Source: an uncultured Schumannella sp.
GTDB taxonomy: Bacteria; Actinomycetota; Actinomycetes; Actinomycetales; Microbacteriaceae
Assembly (NCBI RefSeq): GCF_905479755.1
Contig: NZ_CAJQNT010000003.1
Span: forward strand, 62,001 to 126,000
Reading direction: 5' to 3'
DNA: 64,000 nucleotides
The translations under genes and the position numbers were made by a program. Below, in pieces: positions 8,267 to 15,567 of this stretch (its first letter is position 1; every line of letters starts with the position of its first letter). The notes beneath the pieces were generated by a model that worked only from the letters and a program-made list of their open reading frames with translations, searched no databases and had not been told where the DNA came from.

Positions 8267-9577
8267 TCACACCCGCACGAGAGTGCCGACCGCCTCCACG
8301 TGATGGGTGTTCGGGAACAGGTCGAAGGCCCGCAAACGATCGAGACGGTAGCCCGCATCCTCGAGCCTCGCCACGTCGCGCGCGAAAGCCACCGGGTCGC
8401 AGGCGACGTACACGAACTGCGCCGGACGCAGTTCGGTGAGGGCGTCGAGCACGGCGCGACCGGCGCCACTGCGAGGCGGGTCGAGCACCACCGTGGCCGC
8501 CGAGAGCCGGGCGCGTTCGGCGGCCGAGGAATCCGCCAAGGAACGCACCCACTGCTCGACGCGCGCGGTCACCGTGTGGGCTCCGAGCCAGTCGGCGAGG
8601 TTCTCGGCGGCGTGCTCGGTGGCCCGCTCGTCCGACTCGACACTCGTGATGCGCACGCTGCTGCCGAACTTGTCGCCGACCGCCGCCGCCAGCAGCCCGA
8701 CCCCGCCGTACAGGTCGAGATTGGCCGCCTTCGCATCGAACAACTCCTCGACGATGCCCGACTGCACCGCCTCGGTGAGCGTCTGCGGAGCCGCCTCGTG
8801 CACCTGCCAGAAGCCGGCGTCGTCGACGCGGAACTCGCGATCGCCGACGCGTTCGCGGATCACGCTGCGGGCCTGCGCGCCGATGATCAGCCGCGCGCCG
8901 CCGACACTGGGCGCGAGCACATCGATGTGTGCGTCGTCGCTCGCCGGACCTCGCCGCCGACCGCGCGGCTTCGCCGCAGGGGCGCTCCCGATCTCCGGGT
9001 AGCGCTCGGCGAGCGGCGCCACCTCGCGCACCGCCTCGGTGGCGAGCGGAAGCGAGTCGACCCGGATCACGCGATGCGACCGCGACGCGAACGGACCGAC
9101 CGTGCCGTCGGAGGCGACATGCAAGCGCACGCGCGTGCGCCATCCGGTTCCGTCCGCGGCGCCGGGCAGGGCCTCCACCTCGACCTCGCGGGCGAGCTTC
9201 GCCATCCGGGCGAGCGCTTCGCGCAGCACCGAGGCCTTCAGCTCGCGCTGGTGGGCGAGCGTGATGTGCCCGAACTCGGCCCCGCCCGGACGAATCGCCG
9301 GGTCGCGGTCAATGTCGGCCTCGGGCCAAACGTGCGCCTGACGGTGCGGACTCGCCTCCAGCACGCGCACCGTGTCGGCGCGCCAGAACTTGTCCTTCGA
9401 ATCGTCGGTGATTCGCGCGAGCACGCGTTCGCCGGGAATCGCATCCGCGACGAACACCACGCGCCCCTCGTGGCGCGCGACCGCGACCCCGCCGTGGGCG
9501 ATGTTGGTAACGTCGAGTTCGACCTCGCGGGGCGGTGCCGAATCGTGGGTGGCCGGCGTCGATCGCGTGGAACTCAT
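8267..9577 (-). CDS. TRAM-domain class I SAM-dependent RNA (uracil-C5) methyltransferase, RumA/TrmA family
   Basis: 436 residues from ATG 9577. An N-terminal TRAM RNA-binding domain (VELDVTNIAHGGVAVARHEG, AIPGERV) is followed by the methyltransferase: DLYGGVGLLAAAVG is the SAM loop, LDPPRSGAG precedes the active site, and YVACDPVAFARD corresponds to the catalytic Cys motif that in RumA is SCNP. The C-terminal NTHHVEAVGTLVRV is also typical. It lacks the N-terminal iron-sulphur Cys cluster of RumA. The target is likely a uridine in rRNA or tRNA. It is divergent from maf, with a TATGCT box 6 bases before the ATG. Confidence 0.9.
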   Translation of the reverse strand: MSSTRSTPATHDSAPPREVELDVTNIAHGGVAVARHEGRVVFVADAIPGERVLARITDDSKDKFWRADTVRVLEASPHRQAHVWPEADIDRDPAIRPGGAEFGHITLAHQRELKASVLREALARMAKLAREVEVEALPGAADGTGWRTRVRLHVASDGTVGPFASRSHRVIRVDSLPLATEAVREVAPLAERYPEIGSAPAAKPRGRRRGPASDDAHIDVLAPSVGGARLIIGAQARSVIRERVGDREFRVDDAGFWQVHEAAPQTLTEAVQSGIVEELFDAKAANLDLYGGVGLLAAAVGDKFGSSVRITSVESDERATEHAAENLADWLGAHTVTARVEQWVRSLADSSAAERARLSAATVVLDPPRSGAGRAVLDALTELRPAQFVYVACDPVAFARDVARLEDAGYRLDRLRAFDLFPNTHHVEAVGTLVRV

Positions 9578-9583
9578 TCCTTG

Positions 9584-9589
9584 AGCATA
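9584..9589 (-). promoter_or_regulatory. -10 box TATGCT for the RNA methyltransferase gene
   Basis: TATGCT on the minus strand, 6 bases before the ATG at 9577, predicting a leaderless message. It lies inside the region where the divergent maf gene must be initiated. Confidence 0.55.
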
Positions 9590-9598
9590 GGAGTCGTC

Positions 9599-10270
9599 CT
9601 GACCGGATCCCTGAGCGCGCCCGTCACGCTCTACCTCGCCTCGACCTCGCCGGCTCGACTCGCGACGCTGCGCGCCGTCGGCGTTGAGCCCGTCGCGATC
9701 GCCCCGGGCGTCGACGAGGAGGCCGCCGTGCGCGCCGCGGAAGCCGCCGCGGGTGCACCGCTGGCGGCTCCCGAGATGGTGCAACTGCTCGCGCGCCTCA
9801 AAGCCGAAGCCGTCGCCGAACACGCCGTGGATGCCGCCGGCGCGCCGCTCACGGGCCTCGTCCTCGGCGGCGACTCGGCCTTCGAAATCGGCGGAGCGAT
9901 CCACGGCAAGCCGCACCACCCCGAGGTCGCGCGGGAGCGCTGGCATGCCCAACGCGGCCAGTCCGGCGACCTGCACTCCGGTCACTGGCTCATCGAGATG
10001 CGCGATGGCGCGCCCGTTGCCGCGGTCGGCGCCTCGGCCGTCGCGCGCGTCCGATTCGCCGCCGACATCGACGACGCCGAACTGGAGGCCTACATCGCCA
10101 CCGGCGAGCCGCTCTTCGTCGCCGGGGCGTTCACGATCGACGCCAAAGGTGCCGCGTACATCGAACGCATCGAGGGCGACCCGCACGCGGTCGTCGGGCT
10201 CAGCATCCCGTTGCTGCGCACGATGGTGCGCGAACTGGGGTACGCGTGGCACGACTTGTGGAATCGCTAG
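9599..10270 (+). CDS. maf: Maf-family nucleoside triphosphate pyrophosphatase
   Basis: About 223 residues. Maf proteins hydrolyse non-canonical or modified NTPs (dTTP/UTP or m7GTP class) and are linked to septum regulation. The family signature LYLASTSPARLATLRAVG lies at the N-terminus, followed by LVLGGDSAFEIGGAIHGKP, GASAVARVRF and the C-terminal EGDPHAVVGLSIPLL. No ATG or GTG precedes the signature in frame. CTG 9599 has an AGGAG five bases upstream and is chosen; TTG 9581 is the alternative, so the start is uncertain. It sits between the carboxylase beta and alpha genes, as I recall for mycobacteria. Confidence 0.88.
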   Translation: MTGSLSAPVTLYLASTSPARLATLRAVGVEPVAIAPGVDEEAAVRAAEAAAGAPLAAPEMVQLLARLKAEAVAEHAVDAAGAPLTGLVLGGDSAFEIGGAIHGKPHHPEVARERWHAQRGQSGDLHSGHWLIEMRDGAPVAAVGASAVARVRFAADIDDAELEAYIATGEPLFVAGAFTIDAKGAAYIERIEGDPHAVVGLSIPLLRTMVRELGYAWHDLWNR

Positions 10271-10326
10271 CGCAGATCGAGCCGTTTTTGTTCGCACCGG
10301 ACAACGGCGGTGCGCGCCGCGCCCAA

Positions 10327-10332
10327 TAGGCT
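10327..10332 (+). promoter_or_regulatory. -10 box TAGGCT for the carboxylase alpha gene
   Basis: TAGGCT, 8 bases before the ATG at 10341. Leaderless-type spacing, same hexamer as at 2919. Confidence 0.55.
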
Positions 10333-10340
10333 GAAGAACT

Positions 10341-12101
10341 ATGGCTCGCATCTCGAAGGTCCTCATCGCGAACCGGGGGGAAATCGCCGTGCGCGTCATC
10401 CGCGCCGCACGCGACTCCGGTATCGCAACGGTCGCCGTCTACGCCGACCAAGATCGGGATGCCCGACACGTCAAGCTCGCCGATGAGGCGTACGCGCTCG
10501 ACGGCACCACCTCGGCCGAGACCTACCTCGTCATCGAGAAGCTGCTCTCGGTGGCTCGCCGCTCCGGCGCCAACGCCGTGCACCCCGGCTACGGCTTCCT
10601 CGCCGAAAATGCCGACTTCGCGCGCGCCGTCATCGACGCCGGCCTGATCTGGATCGGCCCCTCGCCCGACTCGATCGAACGCCTCGGCGACAAGGTCAGC
10701 GCGCGTCACGTCGCCGAGAAGGTCGGCGCCCCGCTCGCCCCCGGCACCCTCAACCCGGTGTCGGATGCCGCCGAGGTCCTCGAATTCGTCGACCAGGTCG
10801 GTTTGCCGGTCGCGATCAAGGCCGCCTTCGGCGGCGGCGGTCGCGGACTCAAGGTCGCCCGCACGCGCGAAGAAGTCCCCGAGCTGTTCGAGTCCGCCAC
10901 CCGCGAGGCCGTCGCGGCCTTCGGCCGCGGCGAGTGCTTCGTCGAGAAGTACCTCGACGAGCCGCGCCACGTCGAGACCCAGTGCCTCGCCGACTCCGCG
11001 GGCAACGTCGTCGTGATCTCCACGCGCGACTGCTCGCTGCAGCGTCGCCACCAGAAGCTCGTCGAGGAGGCCCCCGCGCCGTACCTCACCGACGAGCAGC
11101 GCGACCTGCTCTACTCCTCCTCCAAGGCGATCCTCAAGGAGGTCGGCTACCTCGGCGCCGGCACCTGCGAGTTCCTGATCGGCAAGGACGGCACCGTCTC
11201 CTTCCTCGAGGTGAACACGCGCCTCCAGGTCGAGCACCCCGTCTCGGAGGAAGTGACCGGGATCGACCTGGTGCGCGAGCAGTTCCGCATCGCCGAGGGC
11301 GGCATCCTCGACTACGACGACCCCGAGACGCACGGGCACTCGATCGAGTTCCGCATCAACGGCGAAGACCCCGGCCGCGGCTTCCTGCCGATGCCGGGAC
11401 CGGTGCACGTGCTGCGCTTCCCCGGCGGCCCGGGCGTGCGCGTCGACTCCGGCGTCACCACGGGTGACGTCATCTCGGGCGCCTTCGACTCGCTGCTCGC
11501 GAAGCTCATCGTCACCGGTCACACCCGCGAGGACGCGCTCGAGCGCGCGCGCCGGGCGCTCGACGAGTTCGAGGTGGCCGGCCTTCCGACCGTGCTGCCG
11601 TTCCACCGCAAGATCGTGCGCGACCCCGCGTTCACCGCGCCGGACGGACACTTCGGCGTCTACACGCGCTGGATCGAGACCGAATTCGAGAACGACCTCG
11701 AGCCGTGGGGCGGCATCCTCGCCGACGCGGAGGCACCCGAGAAGCGCCACAGCGTCGTCGTCGAGGTCGAAGGCAAGCGCGTCTCGGTGTCGCTGCCGAC
11801 GCAGCTCCTGCCGACCGCAGGATCCGTGTCGGCGGCCCCCGCGCCGAAGCGTCGCACGGGCGGCGGCGGACTCGTGGCCGCGACCGGCAACGCCGTGAAG
11901 GCGCCGATGCAGGCGACGATCATCAAGATCGCCGTCGCGGAGGGCGACAGCGTCGTCAAGGGCGACCTGGTGGCGGTGCTCGAGGCGATGAAGATGGAGC
12001 AGCCGCTGACGGCGCACCGCGACGGCACGGTCGGCAAGATCGACGCCGCCGTCGGCGTCACCGTCTCCGCCGGCCACGTCCTCCTCTCCATCAACGACTA
12101 A
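10341..12101 (+). CDS. accA3: Acetyl/propionyl-CoA carboxylase alpha subunit (biotin carboxylase plus biotin carrier)
   Basis: 586 residues. The N-terminal biotin carboxylase domain begins [20 protein letters not shown] and has the ATP-grasp loop [11 protein letters not shown] and the active-site region [17 protein letters not shown] linker near residue 500 leads to the biotin carrier domain, whose biotinylation motif EAMKMEQ puts the modified Lys at about residue 551. The enzyme carboxylates its own biotin using bicarbonate and ATP and passes CO2 to the AccD-type beta chain encoded at 2932-4530. BirA (1210-2016) should modify it. Confidence 0.97.
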   Translation: MARISKVLIANRGEIAVRVIRAARDSGIATVAVYADQDRDARHVKLADEAYALDGTTSAETYLVIEKLLSVARRSGANAVHPGYGFLAENADFARAVIDAGLIWIGPSPDSIERLGDKVSARHVAEKVGAPLAPGTLNPVSDAAEVLEFVDQVGLPVAIKAAFGGGGRGLKVARTREEVPELFESATREAVAAFGRGECFVEKYLDEPRHVETQCLADSAGNVVVISTRDCSLQRRHQKLVEEAPAPYLTDEQRDLLYSSSKAILKEVGYLGAGTCEFLIGKDGTVSFLEVNTRLQVEHPVSEEVTGIDLVREQFRIAEGGILDYDDPETHGHSIEFRINGEDPGRGFLPMPGPVHVLRFPGGPGVRVDSGVTTGDVISGAFDSLLAKLIVTGHTREDALERARRALDEFEVAGLPTVLPFHRKIVRDPAFTAPDGHFGVYTRWIETEFENDLEPWGGILADAEAPEKRHSVVVEVEGKRVSVSLPTQLLPTAGSVSAAPAPKRRTGGGGLVAATGNAVKAPMQATIIKIAVAEGDSVVKGDLVAVLEAMKMEQPLTAHRDGTVGKIDAAVGVTVSAGHVLLSIND

Positions 12102-12110
12102 CCCCTACCG

Positions 12111-12194
12111 TTTTCAGGAGTTTGTGTGACTGGAGTGATGCGTGACGCCTCGATTGCGTTCAGCCGTCACTCTGCTCACGAAATCTCCTGAAAA
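12111..12194. repeat. 84-bp palindromic element, family A copy 1
   Basis: Outer arms TTTTCAGGAGTTTGTGTGAC at 12111-12130 and its imperfect complement at 12175-12194. The element lies between the convergent carboxylase alpha and DUF559 genes. The DUF559 stop codon (12176-12178) and last codons are encoded inside the right arm. The length is identical to the copies at 13150 and 21113, while the interior differs. Of the three copies its right arm is the most diverged. Confidence 0.85.
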
Positions 12195-13057
12195 CGGTCG
12201 ACCGCGGCGAGGATCTCTCGCTCGCAGGTCGGCCAATCGGTGGTGATCTGGCCATAGGTGAGCCGGATGACGACGAAGCCCCGCGCAGCCAGGGCACGAT
12301 CGCGCGCCCGGTCGCGCTCGAACGCCTCGCGTCGGGAGTGGAACTCCCACCCGTCGGTCTCGATGATCACGCGGGTGCCACGGATCCACGCGTCCACTCG
12401 GCCGACGCCGGGCACCTCGACCTGACGATCGACCACCAGCCCGAGTCGCCCGAGTCGTTGCGAGATGAGCGACTCCTGCCCTTCCTGCGTTCCTGAGCGG
12501 ATGCTGGCCAACCGAGCCGTCGCGAGCGACGTCGTCGCACCGAGTGTTTCGACCAGTCGACTCGGGTCGAGACCGTAGCGCCACACGGCTGTCTCAATGC
12601 ACGCGATCGCCGTCTCATGATCAGCCCACTGCGCGACCTGGACCAGGCAGGTCGGCAGCGGCACCCTCCAGCACTCGCGAGCCGTCGGCGCATCCACCCA
12701 GTGCAGTGCGAGCTCCCGATCGGCGATGTCCGGCGTTCTTACCGCATCGAGGCGCGGGTTGCGAATCCGAAGCCGCGATGCGTTCGGCGCAACCGCGACG
12801 TGCAGGCGACGATCGAAGCCCGACCAGAGCCGGTAGCTGCGGGCGGCGCTCACCCCCGCCAGGCGGCCGCCGACCCGCGCGGCGAGGATCGCATCCCACG
12901 GGGCGTCGTGCGTCGCGTAGTGCGCGCGACGGACACGGCGGATCTGGTTGGCACGGATGGCCGCGGTGATCGCAAAACCGTCACATCCGCCGTGAATCAG
13001 CTGCTGACGGGTGGCAACCCCGCCGAGCCCCGTGATGATCTCGGTCGCCGACGTCAC
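12176..13057 (-). CDS. AbiEi-like N-terminal domain plus DUF559 endonuclease-like protein
   Basis: 293 residues from GTG 13057. The N-terminal 50 residues (GLGGVATRQQLI, then IRRVRRAHYAT) look like the winged-helix found in AbiEi-type regulators. The C-terminal 100 residues form a DUF559/Vsr-like PD-(D/E)XK fold with VDAWIRGTRVIIETDGWEFH (acidic residues D and E-x-D) followed by a basic helix and a GFVVIRLTYGQI strand. Such proteins are common in actinobacteria with unproven function. The gene sits exactly between two 84-bp palindromes, and its C-terminal codons (DRFQEIS) are read from the downstream copy. It interrupts otherwise conserved gene order, which suggests mobility or recent insertion. 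Confidence 0.8.
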   Translation of the reverse strand: MTSATEIITGLGGVATRQQLIHGGCDGFAITAAIRANQIRRVRRAHYATHDAPWDAILAARVGGRLAGVSAARSYRLWSGFDRRLHVAVAPNASRLRIRNPRLDAVRTPDIADRELALHWVDAPTARECWRVPLPTCLVQVAQWADHETAIACIETAVWRYGLDPSRLVETLGATTSLATARLASIRSGTQEGQESLISQRLGRLGLVVDRQVEVPGVGRVDAWIRGTRVIIETDGWEFHSRREAFERDRARDRALAARGFVVIRLTYGQITTDWPTCEREILAAVDRFQEIS

Positions 13058-13149
13058 CCGTTGATGGTGGCGTCACGTCGCGGCGCGTGCCCCGCCATCC
13101 GCCAACCGGTGGAAGCTGCCCCGCTGTGAACGACCCGTCGCCCCTACCT

Positions 13150-13233
13150 TTTTCAGGAGTTTGTGTGACTGGTGGGGGCAGAGTCGACCAACGACACAAC
13201 TCCCACAACATCCGTCACACAAACTCCTGAAAA
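13150..13233. repeat. 84-bp palindromic element, family A copy 2
   Basis: Perfect 20-bp inverted arms: TTTTCAGGAGTTTGTGTGAC at 13150-13169 and its exact complement at 13214-13233, separated by 44 bases. It lies between the DUF559 start (13057) and the end of lpdA (13240), and could serve as the lpdA terminator. Confidence 0.9.
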
Positions 13234-13239
13234 CGGGAG

Positions 13240-14676
13240 TCAGTCGACGATGTGCATGGCGCGGGCGGCGTCGGTGATGCTGCCCGAGAGCGAGGGGTAG
13301 ACACTGAACGCGCTCGCCAGCTGGTCGACCGTGAGCCGGTGCTCGACCGCGAGCGCGATCGGCAGAATCAGATCGGATGCCTTCGGCCCCACGATCACCC
13401 CACCGATCACCGTTCCCGAGCCCGTGCGCGCGAACAGCTTCACGAATCCGTCCTTGATCCCCATCATCTTCGCCCGCGGGTTCGACGGCAGGTCGAGCTT
13501 GTAGATCTCGCCTTGCGCGATCCCGTCCTCGATCTGCTTCTGGCTCCACCCGACGGTGGCCACCTCGGGCTGGGTGAAGATGTTCGAGGTGACGTTCCGC
13601 AGCTCGGTCGGCGACACCGCATCCCCCATCGCGTGGAAGATCGCGCTGCGCCCCTGCATCGAGGCCACCGAGGCGAGCGGCAGGAAGTCGCTGCAGTCGC
13701 CCGCCGCATAGACGGACGGCATCGAGGTGCGGGCCACCCGGTTGACGCGGATGTGCCCCGACTCGGTCAGCTGAACGCCCGCCTCCTCGAGCCCGATTCC
13801 GGCCGTGTTGGGGATCGCGCCAACCGCCATCAGGCAGTGCGAGCCCTCGACCGTCCGGCCGTCCGACAACGTCACGAGCACGCCGTCGGCGGTGCGTTCG
13901 ATGTGGTCGGCGCGCGACTTGGAGAGCACGGTCATCCCGTTGCGCGTGAAGACCTTCTCGATCACGGCGGCCGCGTCGGCGTCCTCACCGGGAAGCACCT
14001 GGTCGCGGCTGGAGATGAGGGTGACCCGCGCACCGAGCGCGCGGTAGGCGGAAGCGAATTCGGCCCCGGTGACACCGGATCCGACGACGATCAGGTGCTC
14101 GGGCACCGCGTCGAGCGAGTAGAGCTGCTTCCACGTGAAGATCCGCTCCCCGTCGGGCTTCGCGCTGGGAAGCTCGCGCGGGCTCGCCCCGACCGCCACG
14201 ACGATCGTGTCGGCTTCGATCGAGTCGAAGTCGGTGCGCGCCTTGCCCTTGCCGGTGGAGACGACGATCCGGTTGGGGCCGTCGAGCCGCCCATCGCCGG
14301 CGACGATCTTGACGCCCGCCCGGATCAGCTGGGCCCGCATGTCCTCGGACTGCTGGCGCGCGAGCATCAGCAGCCGCTGGTTGACGGCCGCCAGGTTGAC
14401 GGTGACCTCGGGGCGCACGGCGCGGCCGGCATCCGTTCGCGTGAAGAACTGCACGCCGAGGTCCGCGGCTTCGCCGATCGCGCTGGCCGCCTCAGCGGTC
14501 GCGATGAGCGTCTTCGAGGGCACGACATCGGTCAACACGGCCGACCCGCCGACCCCCACGCGTTCGACGAGGGTCACCTCCCCGCCGAGCTGGGCTCCCG
14601 CCAGGGCTGCCTCGAATCCGCCCGGACCGCCGCCAAGAATGGCGATCCGCTGAGTACGCTCAAAGTGCGACGACAT
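13240..14676 (-). CDS. lpdA: LpdA-type NAD(P)H:quinone reductase (flavoprotein disulfide reductase family)
   Basis: 478 residues from ATG 14676. FAD and NAD(P) Rossmann motifs (IAILGGGPGGFEAALAGAQLG and IVVGSGVTGAEFASAY), the second FAD motif SVYAAGDCSDFLPLA and a C-terminal dimerisation domain mark the lipoamide-dehydrogenase family. The usual redox Cys pair is absent: the segment reads GVGGSAVLTDVVPSKTLI where CxxxxC would stand. This matches the mycobacterial LpdA (Rv3303c) group, which reduces quinones rather than lipoamide. ATG 14694 is an alternative start. Confidence 0.88.
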   Translation of the reverse strand: MSSHFERTQRIAILGGGPGGFEAALAGAQLGGEVTLVERVGVGGSAVLTDVVPSKTLIATAEAASAIGEAADLGVQFFTRTDAGRAVRPEVTVNLAAVNQRLLMLARQQSEDMRAQLIRAGVKIVAGDGRLDGPNRIVVSTGKGKARTDFDSIEADTIVVAVGASPRELPSAKPDGERIFTWKQLYSLDAVPEHLIVVGSGVTGAEFASAYRALGARVTLISSRDQVLPGEDADAAAVIEKVFTRNGMTVLSKSRADHIERTADGVLVTLSDGRTVEGSHCLMAVGAIPNTAGIGLEEAGVQLTESGHIRVNRVARTSMPSVYAAGDCSDFLPLASVASMQGRSAIFHAMGDAVSPTELRNVTSNIFTQPEVATVGWSQKQIEDGIAQGEIYKLDLPSNPRAKMMGIKDGFVKLFARTGSGTVIGGVIVGPKASDLILPIALAVEHRLTVDQLASAFSVYPSLSGSITDAARAMHIVD

Positions 14677-14717
14677 GCCCCCATTCTTGTGCATGGGCCG
14701 GATGCCGCGAGCCACCG

Positions 14718-14723
14718 TAAAGT
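14718..14723 (+). promoter_or_regulatory. -10 box TAAAGT for deoD
   Basis: TAAAGT, 7 bases before the ATG at 14731; leaderless-type spacing. Confidence 0.55.
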
Positions 14724-14730
14724 GAGTGTC

Positions 14731-15567
14731 ATGTCTGCACGACCCGCCACCAATCCGCTCGACGACCAGGCCGCTGACCCGTTCGAGATCGCCCGCGCCG
14801 CCGCCGAGCAGTTGGCCGCCGCGACGGGCGTCGAGCGCCACGACATCGCCCTCACCCTCGGCAGCGGCTGGGGTGCCGCCGCGGAGCTCCTCGGCGAGAC
14901 GGTCGCGGTCGTGCCGGCGTCCGAGATCGTCGGCTTCAGCGCCTCGGGAGTCGCCGGGCATTCGGGGACGTTGCGCAGCATCCGCCTCGCCTCGGGCAAG
15001 CACGCCCTCGTGATCGGCGCGCGCACGCACTACTACGAGGGCCACGGCGTTCGCCGCGTGGTGCACTCGGTGCGCACCGCGGCGGCGGCGGGCGCGAAGA
15101 TCATGGTGCTGACGAACGGCGCGGGCGGCATCAAGGATCACTGGACGCCCGGCACCCCCGTGCTGATCAGCGACCACATCAACCTGACCGCGGACTCACC
15201 GCTGGAGGGCGCGACCTTCGTCGACCTCACCGACCTGTATTCGCGGCGCCTCCGCGACATCGCCCACGAGGTGGATGCGAGCCTCGACGAGGGCGTGTAC
15301 TGCCAGTTCCGCGGCCCGCACTACGAGACCCCGGCCGAGGTGCAGATGGCGAAGACCATTGGCGGTCACATCGTCGGCATGTCGACGGCACTGGAGGCGA
15401 TCGCGGCGCGCCAGGCGGGCATGGAGGTCCTCGGGATGTCGCTCATCACCAACCTCGCCGCCGGCATCTCGGCCGAGCCGCTCAGCCACGCCGAGGTGCT
15501 GCAGTCCGGCAAGGACGCCGAGCCGGTGATCACGCAGCTGCTCGCGCGCATCGTGGAGAAGTTGTGA
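14731..15567 (+). CDS. deoD: Purine-nucleoside phosphorylase
   Basis: 278 residues. Trimeric-type PNP, which splits inosine/guanosine with phosphate into base and ribose-1-phosphate. Signature pieces are ALTLGSGWGAAAELLGE, GHSGTLRSIRL, GARTHYYEGHG, LTNGAGGI, QFRGPHYETPAEVQM and GMEVLGMSLITNLAAGI with the base-binding Asn. It overlaps the phosphosugar mutase gene by four bases (GTGA), so the ribose-1-phosphate made here can be isomerised by the next product. It opens the nucleoside-salvage region that extends to 28.2 kb. Confidence 0.95.
   Translation: MSARPATNPLDDQAADPFEIARAAAEQLAAATGVERHDIALTLGSGWGAAAELLGETVAVVPASEIVGFSASGVAGHSGTLRSIRLASGKHALVIGARTHYYEGHGVRRVVHSVRTAAAAGAKIMVLTNGAGGIKDHWTPGTPVLISDHINLTADSPLEGATFVDLTDLYSRRLRDIAHEVDASLDEGVYCQFRGPHYETPAEVQMAKTIGGHIVGMSTALEAIAARQAGMEVLGMSLITNLAAGISAEPLSHAEVLQSGKDAEPVITQLLARIVEKL

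Noticed and set aside
10200-12077. A 625-codon open frame antisense to the carboxylase alpha gene
   Set aside because: Shadow of codon bias; repetitive acidic and valine-rich sequence without similarity to any family.
13150-13233. Intrinsic terminator as the sole explanation of the 84-bp palindromes
   Set aside because: Termination may be one effect, but exact common length, divergent interiors and placement on both sides of one gene argue for a repeat family. No U-run follows the stems.
12111-13233. Classical insertion sequence with terminal inverted repeats
   Set aside because: Each end is a complete palindrome rather than a half, no transposase is present and no flanking target duplication was seen.
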